The notes beneath the pieces were generated by a model that was not told the DNA's origin, did no database searches, and worked only from the letters and a program-made list of their open reading frames with translations. A program made the translations under genes and the position numbers. This document shows, piece by piece, positions 25,701 to 33,287 of a DNA stretch of 64,000 nt. The first letter of the stretch is position 1; every line of letters begins with the position of its first letter. This DNA comes from Spartobacteria bacterium (GTDB taxonomy: Bacteria; Verrucomicrobiota; Verrucomicrobiia; Chthoniobacterales; UBA10450): NCBI GenBank assembly GCA_003134765.1, contig PLCM01000025.1:1-64000 (forward strand), in the 5' to 3' direction.

Positions 25701-27068
25701 TTCGGTGGTCGGTGTTGTCGAGGCTTGGACCCGCACCATTAGGCCGGCCGGCGTGCCACTCTGTAGCGCCGTGAAACTCAAGATCGTGTCGGCGACACCG
25801 GCCGTCGGTGATTTGCGTCCGTTCACCTTGAAGACGGTTGCGGAGAGCCCGCCGTGTGGCGGCGGCAGCGGAGCGCCATTGCCGGGGTCGAACTTGAATA
25901 TGGTGCTCTTCGTGGTCCCGTAAAAGCTTCCATCGCTTCCCTGCACCACACCGACGTGAGGTATTCCCTCTCCAGGTTCGGCTCCGAACGAGTGAAGCGT
26001 GGTAATAGTCCCGTCGAGGGCCAACCGAAAGAGTGTGCCTTGGTTGTCGGTATCATTGCTAGAAAAACTGCCGTCTAGGTCGGTCATGCCGTAAATGTTG
26101 CCGTCACTGTCAATCGCGAGCGCAGAGTCAGGCACCGCTCCGTTCTGGTCCGCCAGAAAGTTGTAGAGGGTAGTTAACTTCGTGCCGGCCGGTGAGCCGT
26201 CTGTGGTAAACTGGAATGCCGTGCCCGCACCGGGACCGCCGCCTTCAGTCGTTCCGTAAAAAATACCGGAGCTATCCTGGACGAGGCCTGCGAAGGGAGA
26301 TCTTCCGTTCACTGCCCCTTGATTGGGTGTGAACGCAAACGCATACAGCGTCGTTAAAGCTCCGCCAGGCGTAATCTTGAAGATGGTACCCTCGCTATTT
26401 CCGCCCTCCTGAGTCGTTCCGTAAAAGTTTCCGTCGCTGCTTTGCACCAGACTGCCGTGAGGGCTCGGATTCCCTCCATCGGAATTCGCTCCGCCGGACT
26501 CAGCGCTAAAAGTATGGAGCGTGGTGAAGGTAGTTCCGGCCGCGGTGCCATTGGTGGTGACTTTGAAGACCCTGCCACTACCACCATTATTACCAAAGCT
26601 GCCATCGAAAACCGAATACATCGTGCCATAAAAGCTTCCATCCTTGCCTAGGACCAGAGTGTTAGGATCCCATCCGGCGTTGGTATAAAGCGTTGTTAAC
26701 GTCCCGCTCGGCGTGATCTTAAATACAGTGGAGCCCGTCATGCCGTAAAAGTTTCCGTCGCTGCCCTGCACCAAGCTGCCAGTAGGATACGCTCCGTCGC
26801 CTGCGACGCTCCCGAATGAGTAAAGCACGGTGAAAACACCGCCCGGCGTGATCTTGAATACGGAACCGACTGCGTTGAGTCCACCGAATTCTATATTCCC
26901 ATAGAAATTCCCGTCACTCCCCTGAATGAGCCGGCCCCCGCCAAACGATCCAAAGTATCCTTCGGCGTCGGTTAGCGTATGGATAGTGGTGAAAGTTTGG
27001 CCTTGGACGCTGATTCCTGCGAAGAATGATAACAACAGGGAAAGCAGGGCGAGAAATCGTGCGCCCAT
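22764..27068 (-). CDS. Giant exported protein 4: GloVer-repeat head on the common stalk (1434 aa)
   Basis: Start chosen at 27068 (MGARFLALLSLLLSFF), which gives a standard signal peptide with cleavage near VQG-QT. An in-frame ATG at 27188 would add 40 residues and is possible, because neither start has a convincing ribosome site. Residues ~30-395 are tandem repeats of the Gloeo/Verruco type (which I know as TIGR03803): 'LVQGSDGNFYGMT' and 'GSVFKITPGG' recur about ten times, predicting a beta-propeller. After PPPHGGL (~25855) the common stalk follows: 'VRVQASTTPTTESSW' modules, a 'DWYTPSTW' module, ten octapeptides, an autotransporter-like segment and the duplicated C-terminus. Its C-terminus is the most diverged of the four. 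No leader motif was found upstream. Divergent from the sigma gene at 27351. Confidence 0.88.
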   Translation of the reverse strand: MGARFLALLSLLLSFFAGISVQGQTFTTIHTLTDAEGYFGSFGGGRLIQGSDGNFYGNIEFGGLNAVGSVFKITPGGVFTVLYSFGSVAGDGAYPTGSLVQGSDGNFYGMTGSTVFKITPSGTLTTLYTNAGWDPNTLVLGKDGSFYGTMYSVFDGSFGNNGGSGRVFKVTTNGTAAGTTFTTLHTFSAESGGANSDGGNPSPHGSLVQSSDGNFYGTTQEGGNSEGTIFKITPGGALTTLYAFAFTPNQGAVNGRSPFAGLVQDSSGIFYGTTEGGGPGAGTAFQFTTDGSPAGTKLTTLYNFLADQNGAVPDSALAIDSDGNIYGMTDLDGSFSSNDTDNQGTLFRLALDGTITTLHSFGAEPGEGIPHVGVVQGSDGSFYGTTKSTIFKFDPGNGAPLPPPHGGLSATVFKVNGRKSPTAGVADTILSFTALQSGTPAGLMVRVQASTTPTTESSWTDLPNGTGGSMVYDVSNLQFVLTSSSYPLSGGVSFRAISSAPAYPDSISNVVGPFNLTSTKAQIGSTSLNFTGNGTIADLYFRATESATVAGMSVRVQASTTPGDGASWSDLSNGTMTQSTDPKNPKQFLLLVNNYPTTQGVCFRAIASASGYLDSISNIMGPFDITGAVVPPVVTVTTANPLPGSGDGHDSDHPIIVAVDSGAFAATVQSARALKTVQLQVDGATVTEYPGSSDPNAVYIAYFTPTVGDHVYEAVAINDLGARARAGTGAIYVRVIPSQSTAKTERATGADAAAATPAGHTYTVANSGGDWYTPSTWSDEKGNPGVPGEKDLAIIGSSTIRCNNDVVAGSVTLGVGGVIIGPGTFDVYGTITLLGGSFQNSILDVFGTANLLNPQDVNFGGELLIWGTLNVHGSAGLVGADVFTNNGTVNWLTPLQIPLNAATDPAAALRILQAASVTGNGLMTGTMTALIGNDGSSLIGNDGSSIISDSGSTLISHDGGSIISEHGGGVISNDGGSVVANDGASVVANDGASVISDHGVGIVASGAGNLQGTTRMKAATVAAAPGYTQNGGETNLSACTLVGPVTLNGGVLSGTGIIQGDLTNNGGYISPGVSSSPGRLAVSGNFTQGANGTTIVKRGGPGGGQFDQLQVGGLASLGGKLDIKTINGYTADPADTFSPLSFGSVSGTFASVSSNAQVTVATTGLLTSVDPAKPNPSNGQPLNIATRLQVQSGDNVLVAGFIITGPAGVTKKVLIRGIGPSLANFGVPGTIADPLLELHKADGTVVTNDNWQQASNAAQIPAGFAPSNSLESAIYIDLTPGNYTAILKGAHNETGVALAEVYDFETTSSVKLANIATRGFVNTGDNVMIGGFIIGGTEPANVLIRAIGPSLTQFGVQGALQATTLELHDSNGSVISNDGWRSTQEAEIQATTIPPSNDNEAAILATLVPGNYTAVVRGRNNTTGIAVVEAYNLQ
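24042..24281 (-). repeat. Ten tandem octapeptide repeats in exported protein 4
   Basis: Units in order: two LIGNDGSS, IISDSGST, LISHDGGS, IISEHGGG, VISNDGGS, two VVANDGAS, VISDHGVG and IVASGAGN. More varied than in the other three proteins, consistent with an older, less recently expanded array. Confidence 0.88.
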
Positions 27069-27350
27069 CCCAATGCGGAAGGATGGCGATGCTCGACGGT
27101 GACCTTTCAGGTCGGTGGGCCCGGAAATGCATCTGAGATCTCGGAGGAGCGCCGCAGGGGCGGCATGAATTGTGATCGGTATTTTCATTGGTTGACCCGC
27201 TATTTTTTGAAGTTGCGTCGCCGCGCCGTCCTGGCGGGAAAGACAACGCTTCCTAATACCCCTCGCAGCGAAAGAAGGCGGATCGGGCTAAGATAAAATG
27301 CAATAAATGTAACTTCCTCGACATAAAGTCACTCCGGCGTAGAGTTCCCG
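27069..27350. other. Divergent intergenic region between exported protein 4 and sigma C
   Basis: This 282-bp interval includes the possible 40-codon upstream extension of exported protein 4 (to 27188). The remaining 162 bp should hold both promoters. The leader motif seen before the other three exported proteins was looked for on the minus strand and not found. Confidence 0.5.
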
Positions 27351-27995
27351 ATGCCACCCACCGGTGAGCCTCTCCCCCGAGGCCTGGACTCGGCTGCTTC
27401 CAGGGACGATCCAGCACAAGATTCCGGGACTGCCGAGAATTTCGCTGCCCTGGCCGCAGATCTGTTGCCGGCGGGCATCGACACGACAGCCCTGAATGAA
27501 GCTTTACCGGGAATGTATGACGAGTTGCGAGGGCTGGCGGCTGGCTATCTCCGGCGCGAGCGGCCGGATCACACGTTGCAACCGACCGCGCTTGTCCACG
27601 AATCCTATTTGCGCCTGGTTGGGCAGCACGCGGTCGATTGGAAAGATCGCCTCCAGTTTCTTTCCATCGCCGCGCGGATGATGCGGCGCATTCTTTCAAA
27701 TTACGCTACAGCGCGCGGCGCCACGAAACGCGGAAGCGGCGAGCCGCTCTTGCAACTGGACGCAGCTCTGGAGTTCTACGACCGGGAAGCTCTGAGCATT
27801 GCCGCCGTAGATGAGGCCTTGCGCGGGCTCGAAGCGATGGATGCTCGGCAGGCCCAGATCGTGGAGCTTCGTTTCTTTGGTGGCCTGACAATTATAGAAA
27901 CAGCGGAAGTCATGCACCTTTCGCAGGGCACGGTGAAGCGCGAGTGGAATACCGCGCGACTCTGGCTGCAACGTGAAATATCCGCGGAGACGTGA
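27351..27995 (+). CDS. ECF sigma factor C, kinase-associated type (214 aa)
   Basis: Third member of the same ECF family, with a longer, low-complexity N-terminus (~35 residues) before the conserved part. It shares 'HTLQPTALVHESYLRL', 'FLSIAARMMRRILSNYATAR', 'QAQIVELRFFGGLTI' and the region-4 helix-turn-helix ending 'LSQGTVKREW'. It is more diverged than A and B are from each other, as is its kinase. The kinase gene begins 54 bp downstream, so the pair is less tightly coupled than A or B. The divergent neighbour is exported protein 4. Confidence 0.92.
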   Translation: MPPTGEPLPRGLDSAASRDDPAQDSGTAENFAALAADLLPAGIDTTALNEALPGMYDELRGLAAGYLRRERPDHTLQPTALVHESYLRLVGQHAVDWKDRLQFLSIAARMMRRILSNYATARGATKRGSGEPLLQLDAALEFYDREALSIAAVDEALRGLEAMDARQAQIVELRFFGGLTIIETAEVMHLSQGTVKREWNTARLWLQREISAET

Positions 27996-28049
27996 TCGAC
28001 GATTGTCGCTCACGATTACGCATTCGAGCATGAATGGCCGGGTTGCGCT

Positions 28050-30437
28050 ATGACGCCAGACCGTTGGCAGCAGGTAAAGGAAACCCTGGCGAACGCGCTT
28101 GAAAGAGAGGATGCCGACGAGCGCGCGTTGTTTCTTGCCGCCATTTGCGCGGATGATCCCTCATTGCGACGCGAAGTGGAATCACTGCTCGAGCAACGAT
28201 CGGATAAATTCGACTACTGCGCGGACATCGGAGGGCTCGCTCATCAAGAACAAGGCGACGCGGCGAATTCCGGCCGGCGCATTGGAGCTTATGAACTTGT
28301 GCGCGAGCTCGGCCGCGGCGGTATGGGAACCGTTTGGCTGGCGAAACGCGTGGATCGGCAATTCGAGAAGCTTGTTGCCATCAAACTCCTCAAGCGCGGG
28401 ACGGATACGGACGAAGTCCTGCGCCGCTTTCATTCGGAGCGCCAGATTTTGGCCCGCCTCGAACATCCGAACATCGCGCGACTGCTCGACGGTGGCACGA
28501 CAGACGACGGACTGCCGTATTTCGTCATGGAATTCGTCGAAGGCACGCGGCTGACGGACTTCGTCCTGGAACGCCAGTTGCCGCTCCGAGAACGAATCCA
28601 GTTGTTCCTGAAGATCTGTGCGGCGGTACAATTCGCGCATCAAAATCTCGTCGTTCATCGCGACCTCAAACCGGGCAACATTCTCGTCACCCCCGAAGGC
28701 GAACCCAAGTTGCTCGACTTCGGGATTGCGAAGCTGCTCGCGCCCGGGGACGAGCCTTGGGAAATGACGGTGGCAGGTCGCGAGCGGCTCACTCCCGGAT
28801 ATGCGTCGCCCGAGCAGGTGCTCGGCGAACCAGTGACGACAATAAGCGATGTCTACTCGCTCGGCGCGCTCTTTTACGAAGCGCTCACCGAGCAGCCGTC
28901 TCATCGATTTCCCAGTTCGCCGCCGACTCCGACCCAGATTGTGCGTGTCGTTTGCCATGAGGAACCGTTGCGGCCGAGCCTCGCCGCCAAACAACCGGAA
29001 ACGCGTCGCCATCTGCGCGGCGATCTGGACACCATAATCCTGCGCGCACTCTCGAAAGCTCCGGAACGCCGTTACCTCGGCGCGGGAAACCTTGCGGAAG
29101 ACCTCAAACGTTATCTCGACGGCCGCCCTGTCCATGCACGCCGAGACACGCCCGGTTATCGCGCGATCAAGTTTGTTGGTCGCAATAAAACTGCGGTTGC
29201 GGCAGCCGCCCTGCTTCTCGCCGCGTTGATCGGCGGCGCGGCCAGCACCCTCTGGGAAGCGCGCCGGGCCGAGCGACGCTTTCAAGATGTTCGTCGTCTC
29301 GCCGATTCGTTCCTGTTTGAGTTCGACGATGCCATCGCGAACCTTCCGGGCGCGACACCAGCTCGGCGTCTGATTGTTGGTCGAGCGCTGCAATACCTTA
29401 ACAGCCTTTCCCAAGAGGCCGGTCGCGACCGGGCGTTGCAGCTCGAACTCGCCCAGGCTTACTTGAAAGTCGGGGACGTTCAGGGCAAACCGTACACGGC
29501 GAACCTGGGCGACACGGCCGGTGCGATCAGCAGTTACGAAAAGGCCGTTCGGATCGCGGCGCCGCTGGCGGCAGGAGAACACGGCTCCGGGTCGACGGCG
29601 GCACGACGCATCGTCTCCCAGGCATACGAAAATCTCGGCCTCGTCCAGTGTCGCTTGAGTCAGTTGGAAAGCGCGTCGCAAAATTATCGTCAGGCCTTGC
29701 AACTTGGAGAGGATCTTTTAGCCGACGATCCCAGCCACGCGGAAGAATGGCAGCGACTGATCGCAAGCTGCCAGCTCGGTTTAGGCGACGCGATCATGGC
29801 CGGCAACCACCTCCAACAGGATGTCGCGGGCTATCGTGCGGCGCTGGCGCACTACCGGGAGTCGCTGCCCATTTGCGAGCGGCTCGTTGCCTCTGCACCG
29901 AGCAGCGAGCCGGATGCCTACCGGTTGATGCAAACCTGCTCACGGATCGCCGCCATGCTTACGGAAATAGGCGCCGCCACTCAGGATGCCGAAATCTTTA
30001 GAGACGCATTTGCGTTTCACCAACGGACGCTGGCCCTTACCGAAGCCTCCTTGCGGGCGGAGCCTGAAAGCTTTTCGCGCCGGCGCGATTTTGCCGGTGA
30101 ACTGGTGATGACGGCGTACGCCCACGTTTTGGCGGATGATGACCTAACGAACGCGGCGAGCGATTGTCAGCGCGGTTTGGAAATCGCAGAAGCTCTCGCA
30201 ACGGCCGATCCAAGCAACATGGAGTCGCGGCAGGATTTGAGCCTGGCATATTACGTCACGGCACGCCTCATGGAAAAACGGGGCGATGCCAAAAGCGCGG
30301 CCGCGAATTACAATCGATCCATCGCCATTCTTGAGTCATTAACCGCGGCACATCCCGACAACGTCGAGGCCGCTTCCGATCTCGTCCGCGCCAGGAAACA
30401 GTTAATTGAAGTTAAACGCGCGCAGAGTGCGCCTTGA
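28050..30437 (+). CDS. Transmembrane Ser/Thr protein kinase C with TPR tail (795 aa)
   Basis: ATG start; the N-terminal domain 'RWQQVKETLANALE' is shared with kinase A. Kinase domain ~78-350: GRGGMG loop (88-93), Lys112, HRD with Asp205, DFG 223-225, 'TPGYASPEQ' loop. One membrane helix follows at ~380-398 ('TAVAAAALLLAALIGGAAST'), then TPR-type repeats such as 'NLGDTAGAISSYEKAVRIAA'. The tail is ~100 residues shorter than in kinases A and B and lacks their shared 'KPDEI...KCDAAL' end, so the sensed ligand may differ. Catalytically complete. Confidence 0.93.
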   Translation: MTPDRWQQVKETLANALEREDADERALFLAAICADDPSLRREVESLLEQRSDKFDYCADIGGLAHQEQGDAANSGRRIGAYELVRELGRGGMGTVWLAKRVDRQFEKLVAIKLLKRGTDTDEVLRRFHSERQILARLEHPNIARLLDGGTTDDGLPYFVMEFVEGTRLTDFVLERQLPLRERIQLFLKICAAVQFAHQNLVVHRDLKPGNILVTPEGEPKLLDFGIAKLLAPGDEPWEMTVAGRERLTPGYASPEQVLGEPVTTISDVYSLGALFYEALTEQPSHRFPSSPPTPTQIVRVVCHEEPLRPSLAAKQPETRRHLRGDLDTIILRALSKAPERRYLGAGNLAEDLKRYLDGRPVHARRDTPGYRAIKFVGRNKTAVAAAALLLAALIGGAASTLWEARRAERRFQDVRRLADSFLFEFDDAIANLPGATPARRLIVGRALQYLNSLSQEAGRDRALQLELAQAYLKVGDVQGKPYTANLGDTAGAISSYEKAVRIAAPLAAGEHGSGSTAARRIVSQAYENLGLVQCRLSQLESASQNYRQALQLGEDLLADDPSHAEEWQRLIASCQLGLGDAIMAGNHLQQDVAGYRAALAHYRESLPICERLVASAPSSEPDAYRLMQTCSRIAAMLTEIGAATQDAEIFRDAFAFHQRTLALTEASLRAEPESFSRRRDFAGELVMTAYAHVLADDDLTNAASDCQRGLEIAEALATADPSNMESRQDLSLAYYVTARLMEKRGDAKSAAANYNRSIAILESLTAAHPDNVEAASDLVRARKQLIEVKRAQSAP

Positions 30438-30495
30438 CGACCCAGGGCGGAAAAACCCTTTTGCGCGGAAGCGTACTCTGGCCTAGAACAACAGT

Positions 30496-31158
30496 ATGTC
30501 CGCGTACGAGCCAGAGCCGGATCGGATCTGGGATGAATACGAGTGGGAGCGTTTTCTCCAGCAGCAGGACCATAAAACCGAGAAATACATGGAGCTGCTC
30601 GAGAAATATCTCGATCATCCGCAGCGCGACCAGATCATCGCGCGCGAGATGGGCTGGACGCAGTTGCTCAATGAGGAAGAGGGCGACAGTTGGAACGATG
30701 AAGTGGACGCGATGCTCGCCGAGGAATCGAACGCCGTCACGGGCGACGCCGGCGAACCAACGGCGTTTACCGACGGATTTGAGGACCACACTCTCTACCG
30801 GGCCGCGTTCGCCCTGACAGTCTGGATCGATCAGCTTTTCGACGACCAGGCTACCCTCCAAAACGAGCCGGCCGCAGTGAAACTGGCCACCCACTCGGCG
30901 CTGGCCAGCGCCAAACTCGCCGCGGCGCTGAGCGATGACGACGTGGACGAAATCGGAATGACGATCGCGTATCTCAAGCGGGCGTTGAAGGCGATCACGG
31001 TCTCCATGGAGGCCGGGGGGCAGCTCCTGGCCGAAAGGCTCATCACGCCGCAACAGCATTCGGTTCTGCAGCAACGCCTTTTCGAGGTCCGCGATGGAAT
31101 TATCACCCTGATGGGGCAATATCGCGGCGAATGGCTCCGGCGCTTCGGCAGCCTTTGA
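30496..31158 (+). CDS. Conserved-looking hypothetical acidic helical protein (220 aa)
   Basis: I do not recognise the family. The product is strongly acidic and predicted mostly helical: 'WDEYEWERFLQQQDHKTEKY' near the N-terminus, an acidic stretch at ~67-100, then helices containing 'LASAKLAAALSDDDVDEIGM' and 'ALKAITVSMEAGGQLLAERL'. There is no signal peptide or membrane segment, so it is probably cytoplasmic. It starts 59 bp after kinase C in the same direction and is followed by a palindromic repeat. Codon use resembles its neighbours and no long competing reading frame fits better, so it is probably a real gene. Confidence 0.75.
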   Translation: MSAYEPEPDRIWDEYEWERFLQQQDHKTEKYMELLEKYLDHPQRDQIIAREMGWTQLLNEEEGDSWNDEVDAMLAEESNAVTGDAGEPTAFTDGFEDHTLYRAAFALTVWIDQLFDDQATLQNEPAAVKLATHSALASAKLAAALSDDDVDEIGMTIAYLKRALKAITVSMEAGGQLLAERLITPQQHSVLQQRLFEVRDGIITLMGQYRGEWLRRFGSL

Positions 31159-31163
31159 GAAAA

Positions 31164-31285
31164 CCGCCAATGAACGCGAATGAAGGCGAATTGAATCTGA
31201 AAGAGGCGAATCTGAGATTCGCCTCAATGCCCTGGCAAGCGTCGCTCTTTCTTCCCTATTGGCGTCTATTTGCGTTCATTCGCGG
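31164..31285. repeat. Palindromic interspersed repeat with an internal hairpin
   Basis: The ends are imperfect inverted repeats: CCGCCAATGAACGCGAATG at the left against CCGCGAATGAACGCAAATA read from the right. The middle holds a perfect 10-bp hairpin, GAGGCGAATC-TGA-GATTCGCCTC (31203-31225). It fills most of the gap between the hypothetical gene and the next sigma gene. The structure resembles a REP/BIME or small MITE; a transcription stop is possible but no T-run follows. Confidence 0.7.
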
Positions 31286-31337
31286 GTAAACTCCTCTGAA
31301 CGGTGTTGAATGAATTAGTCCTGGCTCCCGTCAAATA

Positions 31338-31949
31338 ATGCATACGGAAGCGACTCCGGCTCAGGCCGATGTCTCGGAACTCGATCTGGTCAAACAATGC
31401 CAGGCCGGTGATACCGCGGCATTCGACCAGTTGGTCACCCGCTACCGGACCCGAGTTTTTGGCATGATCTATAATATGGTACATAGCGAGCAGGACGCCT
31501 GGGACCTTGCCCAGGACAGTTTCCTGAAGGCCTGGAAATCTATTGGGCGTTTCCGCGGGCAATCGTCTTTTTACACCTGGATCTACCGCATTGTAACCAA
31601 CGTCACGATCGATTGGTTGCGCAAAAAGCAGGTGAAAGGGAGCGGGACAGAGTTCGACGACGCGGTCCAGCTTAAGGAAATCGACCCGGCGTCGCGGACG
31701 GTGCCGAAGGCGGATGCGCTCCCTCATCAGCGGATGGAACGGCAGGAAATCCGGGCCCGGATCGACGCGGCGATCGAGCAGCTTTCACCCGAACATCGCG
31801 CGGTCATTTTGATGAAAGAAACTGAGGACATGCAATATCACGAGATTGCCGAGGCGCTCGGGTGTTCCATCGGGACGGTGATGTCGCGGCTTTTCTACGC
31901 CCGGAAAAAACTGCAGAATCTTTTGAGGGACCTCTATGAAAACGTTTGA
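31338..31949 (+). CDS. ECF sigma factor, RpoE-like (203 aa)
   Basis: Classical ECF sigma, distinct from the kinase-linked group. Region 2: 'DQLVTRYRTRVFGMIYNMV', 'DAWDLAQDSFLKAWKSI' and 'TWIYRIVTNVTIDWLRKK'. Region 4: 'LSPEHRAVILMKETEDM', 'HEIAEALGCSIGTVMSRLFY'. It overlaps the next gene by 14 bp, the usual sign of a translationally coupled sigma/anti-sigma pair. Likely role: envelope or extracytoplasmic stress response; the signal cannot be read from the sequence. A site-2-type metalloprotease lies close by at 33274 and might take part in releasing the sigma (inference). Confidence 0.95.
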   Translation: MHTEATPAQADVSELDLVKQCQAGDTAAFDQLVTRYRTRVFGMIYNMVHSEQDAWDLAQDSFLKAWKSIGRFRGQSSFYTWIYRIVTNVTIDWLRKKQVKGSGTEFDDAVQLKEIDPASRTVPKADALPHQRMERQEIRARIDAAIEQLSPEHRAVILMKETEDMQYHEIAEALGCSIGTVMSRLFYARKKLQNLLRDLYENV

Positions 31950-32454
31950 GGAAAAATGGACCGCGTGGATCGACGGCGAACTCGCTGGCGCCGAGCTGGC
32001 GGAGTTTGAAGCGTCGCTGCCGGACAAGGCGGCGGCGGAAGCCGAGAAACTCGAGGCCCAAAAATTGGGAACGTTTTTGAAGGAACATCTGCCCTGCCAG
32101 GCGATGGGAAACGAGGAATTTTTCCAACATCAACTCCGGGAGCGAATCGCGGCCGATGCTGGCGGCACCGAGCGCGAGACAGATGGCGGCGGAAGAGTGT
32201 GGTGGCCCATCGGACGGCTGGTTTGGGTGGGCGCGACCGCACTGGCGATCTTCAGCGTCTGCACGTTTTTCGTGATGCGAGAAAAAGCGCCGACGGATCA
32301 ATCACAATATTTGTCGCAGATCCTCAACGCGCGGGTCGATCCGGCGGTGAGCCCGAACGCAACGATCTCGATGTTTGCGTCGAAAGATGACAAGGTGACC
32401 GTGCTCTGGGTAGAAGGCCTGCAGTCGCTGCCTTCCGAATACGCTTCGAAATAA
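31936..32454 (+). CDS. Putative membrane anti-sigma factor (172 aa)
   Basis: The N-terminal ~90 residues are a short helical, charged cytoplasmic domain ('WTAWIDGELAGAELAEFEAS') of the kind found in anti-sigma factors, though without an H-x3-C-x2-C zinc motif. One membrane helix follows at ~95-113 ('LVWVGATALAIFSVCTFFVM'), then a ~55-residue outside part. The start overlaps the sigma gene by 14 bp. The assignment rests on gene position and topology, since sequence similarity to known anti-sigmas is not evident by eye. Confidence 0.75.
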   Translation: MKTFEEKWTAWIDGELAGAELAEFEASLPDKAAAEAEKLEAQKLGTFLKEHLPCQAMGNEEFFQHQLRERIAADAGGTERETDGGGRVWWPIGRLVWVGATALAIFSVCTFFVMREKAPTDQSQYLSQILNARVDPAVSPNATISMFASKDDKVTVLWVEGLQSLPSEYASK

Positions 32455-32463
32455 TCTACTGCC

Positions 32464-32910
32464 ATGCAACGGCGCCCTCTTCTGCTGCTCGGCCTTTGGC
32501 TGGCGCTGATCCTGGGAGAGGCCGTGTCGGCCCGCGCGTCGCAGACCGTTTGGAGCGGCCTCGTGATCGCAACCAATGTCGCGCAGCCCGATCCGATTCC
32601 GGCCGAGCTGGCGCGGATGGAAGGAACGCTCAAGGAACTGTTCGGCTACAATCAGTTCAAGGTCATCGGCCAATCGAGGAAATCGCTCGTGACGGGCGAG
32701 GAGGATTGGCTCGCCCAGAGCAAATATTTTTCGCTTCACGTCGATTCCAAAAGCGGAAACGAATCCGGTTACGTGCTGAACCTGAAATTGTTTCAGGAGA
32801 AAAATCTGCTGCTGGAAACGGACGCGAGATTAAGCAAGGCGAGCCCGCTCGTGATCAAAGGTCCGCTGGTCGGCAATGGACAGCTGCTCCTGTTGCTGGT
32901 GGTGCAGTGA
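32464..32910 (+). CDS. Exported hypothetical protein in the sigma/anti-sigma operon (148 aa)
   Basis: Signal peptide 'RRPLLLLGLWLALILGEA' with likely cleavage near ARA-SQ. The ~125-residue mature part has 'ELARMEGTLKELFGYNQFKV' and alternating strand-like segments ending in a hydrophobic 'GQLLLLLVVQ'. I do not recognise the family. It follows the anti-sigma gene by 9 bp, so it is probably co-transcribed and may be an output or sensor of that sigma system. Confidence 0.75.
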   Translation: MQRRPLLLLGLWLALILGEAVSARASQTVWSGLVIATNVAQPDPIPAELARMEGTLKELFGYNQFKVIGQSRKSLVTGEEDWLAQSKYFSLHVDSKSGNESGYVLNLKLFQEKNLLLETDARLSKASPLVIKGPLVGNGQLLLLLVVQ

Positions 32911-32950
32911 TTGGAGGACGCCGAGCCTGCCCTAAGCGACAGCCGAATGG

Positions 32951-32995
32951 GTGTCGTCCCAAAAATAATGGGACGGGACAGAGCCGGTCCTTCCA
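32951..32995. repeat. Partial hairpin repeat of the GGAGGGACG family, copy 3
   Basis: It contains the right half seen at 14211-14251: GTCGTCCCA, an AATAA loop, GGGACGGGAC, then GGTCCTTCCA. The left terminal arm is missing. It lies just after the exported hypothetical gene, at the start of a gene-free stretch (32911-33273) made almost entirely of palindromes. Confidence 0.65.
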
Positions 32996-33110
32996 AAAGT
33001 CGGACGCGTCGGAAACGCGTCCCTATCTGTGGAAAATGTAGCCGCAGTAACTGTAGCCACAACGCTCAGTCGCCGCCTTCCGAACGCCTCGACAGAGCGG
33101 CGCTATTCTT

Positions 33111-33195
33111 TCTTTGGTGGGGCGAGACTCTGTCGAGCCGTAACGATTGCAGGACGGGCGACGAACGGCTCGACAGAGTCTCGCCCTACCAAAGA
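33111..33195. repeat. Long perfect-class inverted repeat (31-bp arms, one mismatch)
   Basis: Left arm 33111-33141 and right arm 33165-33195, beginning TCTTTGGTGGGGCGAG and ending CCTACCAAAGA, pair at 30 of 31 positions around a 23-base loop. No gene is encoded here. It may be a palindromic mobile element of the REP/MITE kind. Confidence 0.8.
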
Positions 33196-33207
33196 AGACC
33201 AATTTCC

Positions 33208-33287
33208 GGCCAGCGCCTGTAGTTGCGGCGCTCAGTCGCCGCGTTCCGCCGGCGCGCCGACTGAGCGGCACGGCTACAGCGCTGGCC
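33208..33287. repeat. Inverted repeat overlapping the 3' end of the site-2 protease gene
   Basis: Arms 33208-33238 and 33258-33287 (GGCCAGCGC...CTCAGTCG against its complement) pair with a few mismatches. The right arm overlaps the last codons and stop of the protease gene (33274). It could act as its terminator; no T-run was seen. Confidence 0.65.

Noticed and set aside
1190..27068. Autotransporter (type V) or PEP-CTERM/LPXTG sorting of the giant proteins
   Set aside because: No C-terminal beta-barrel, no PEP motif with a membrane helix and arginines, and no LPXTG; all end in the EAYNLQ-type soluble module.
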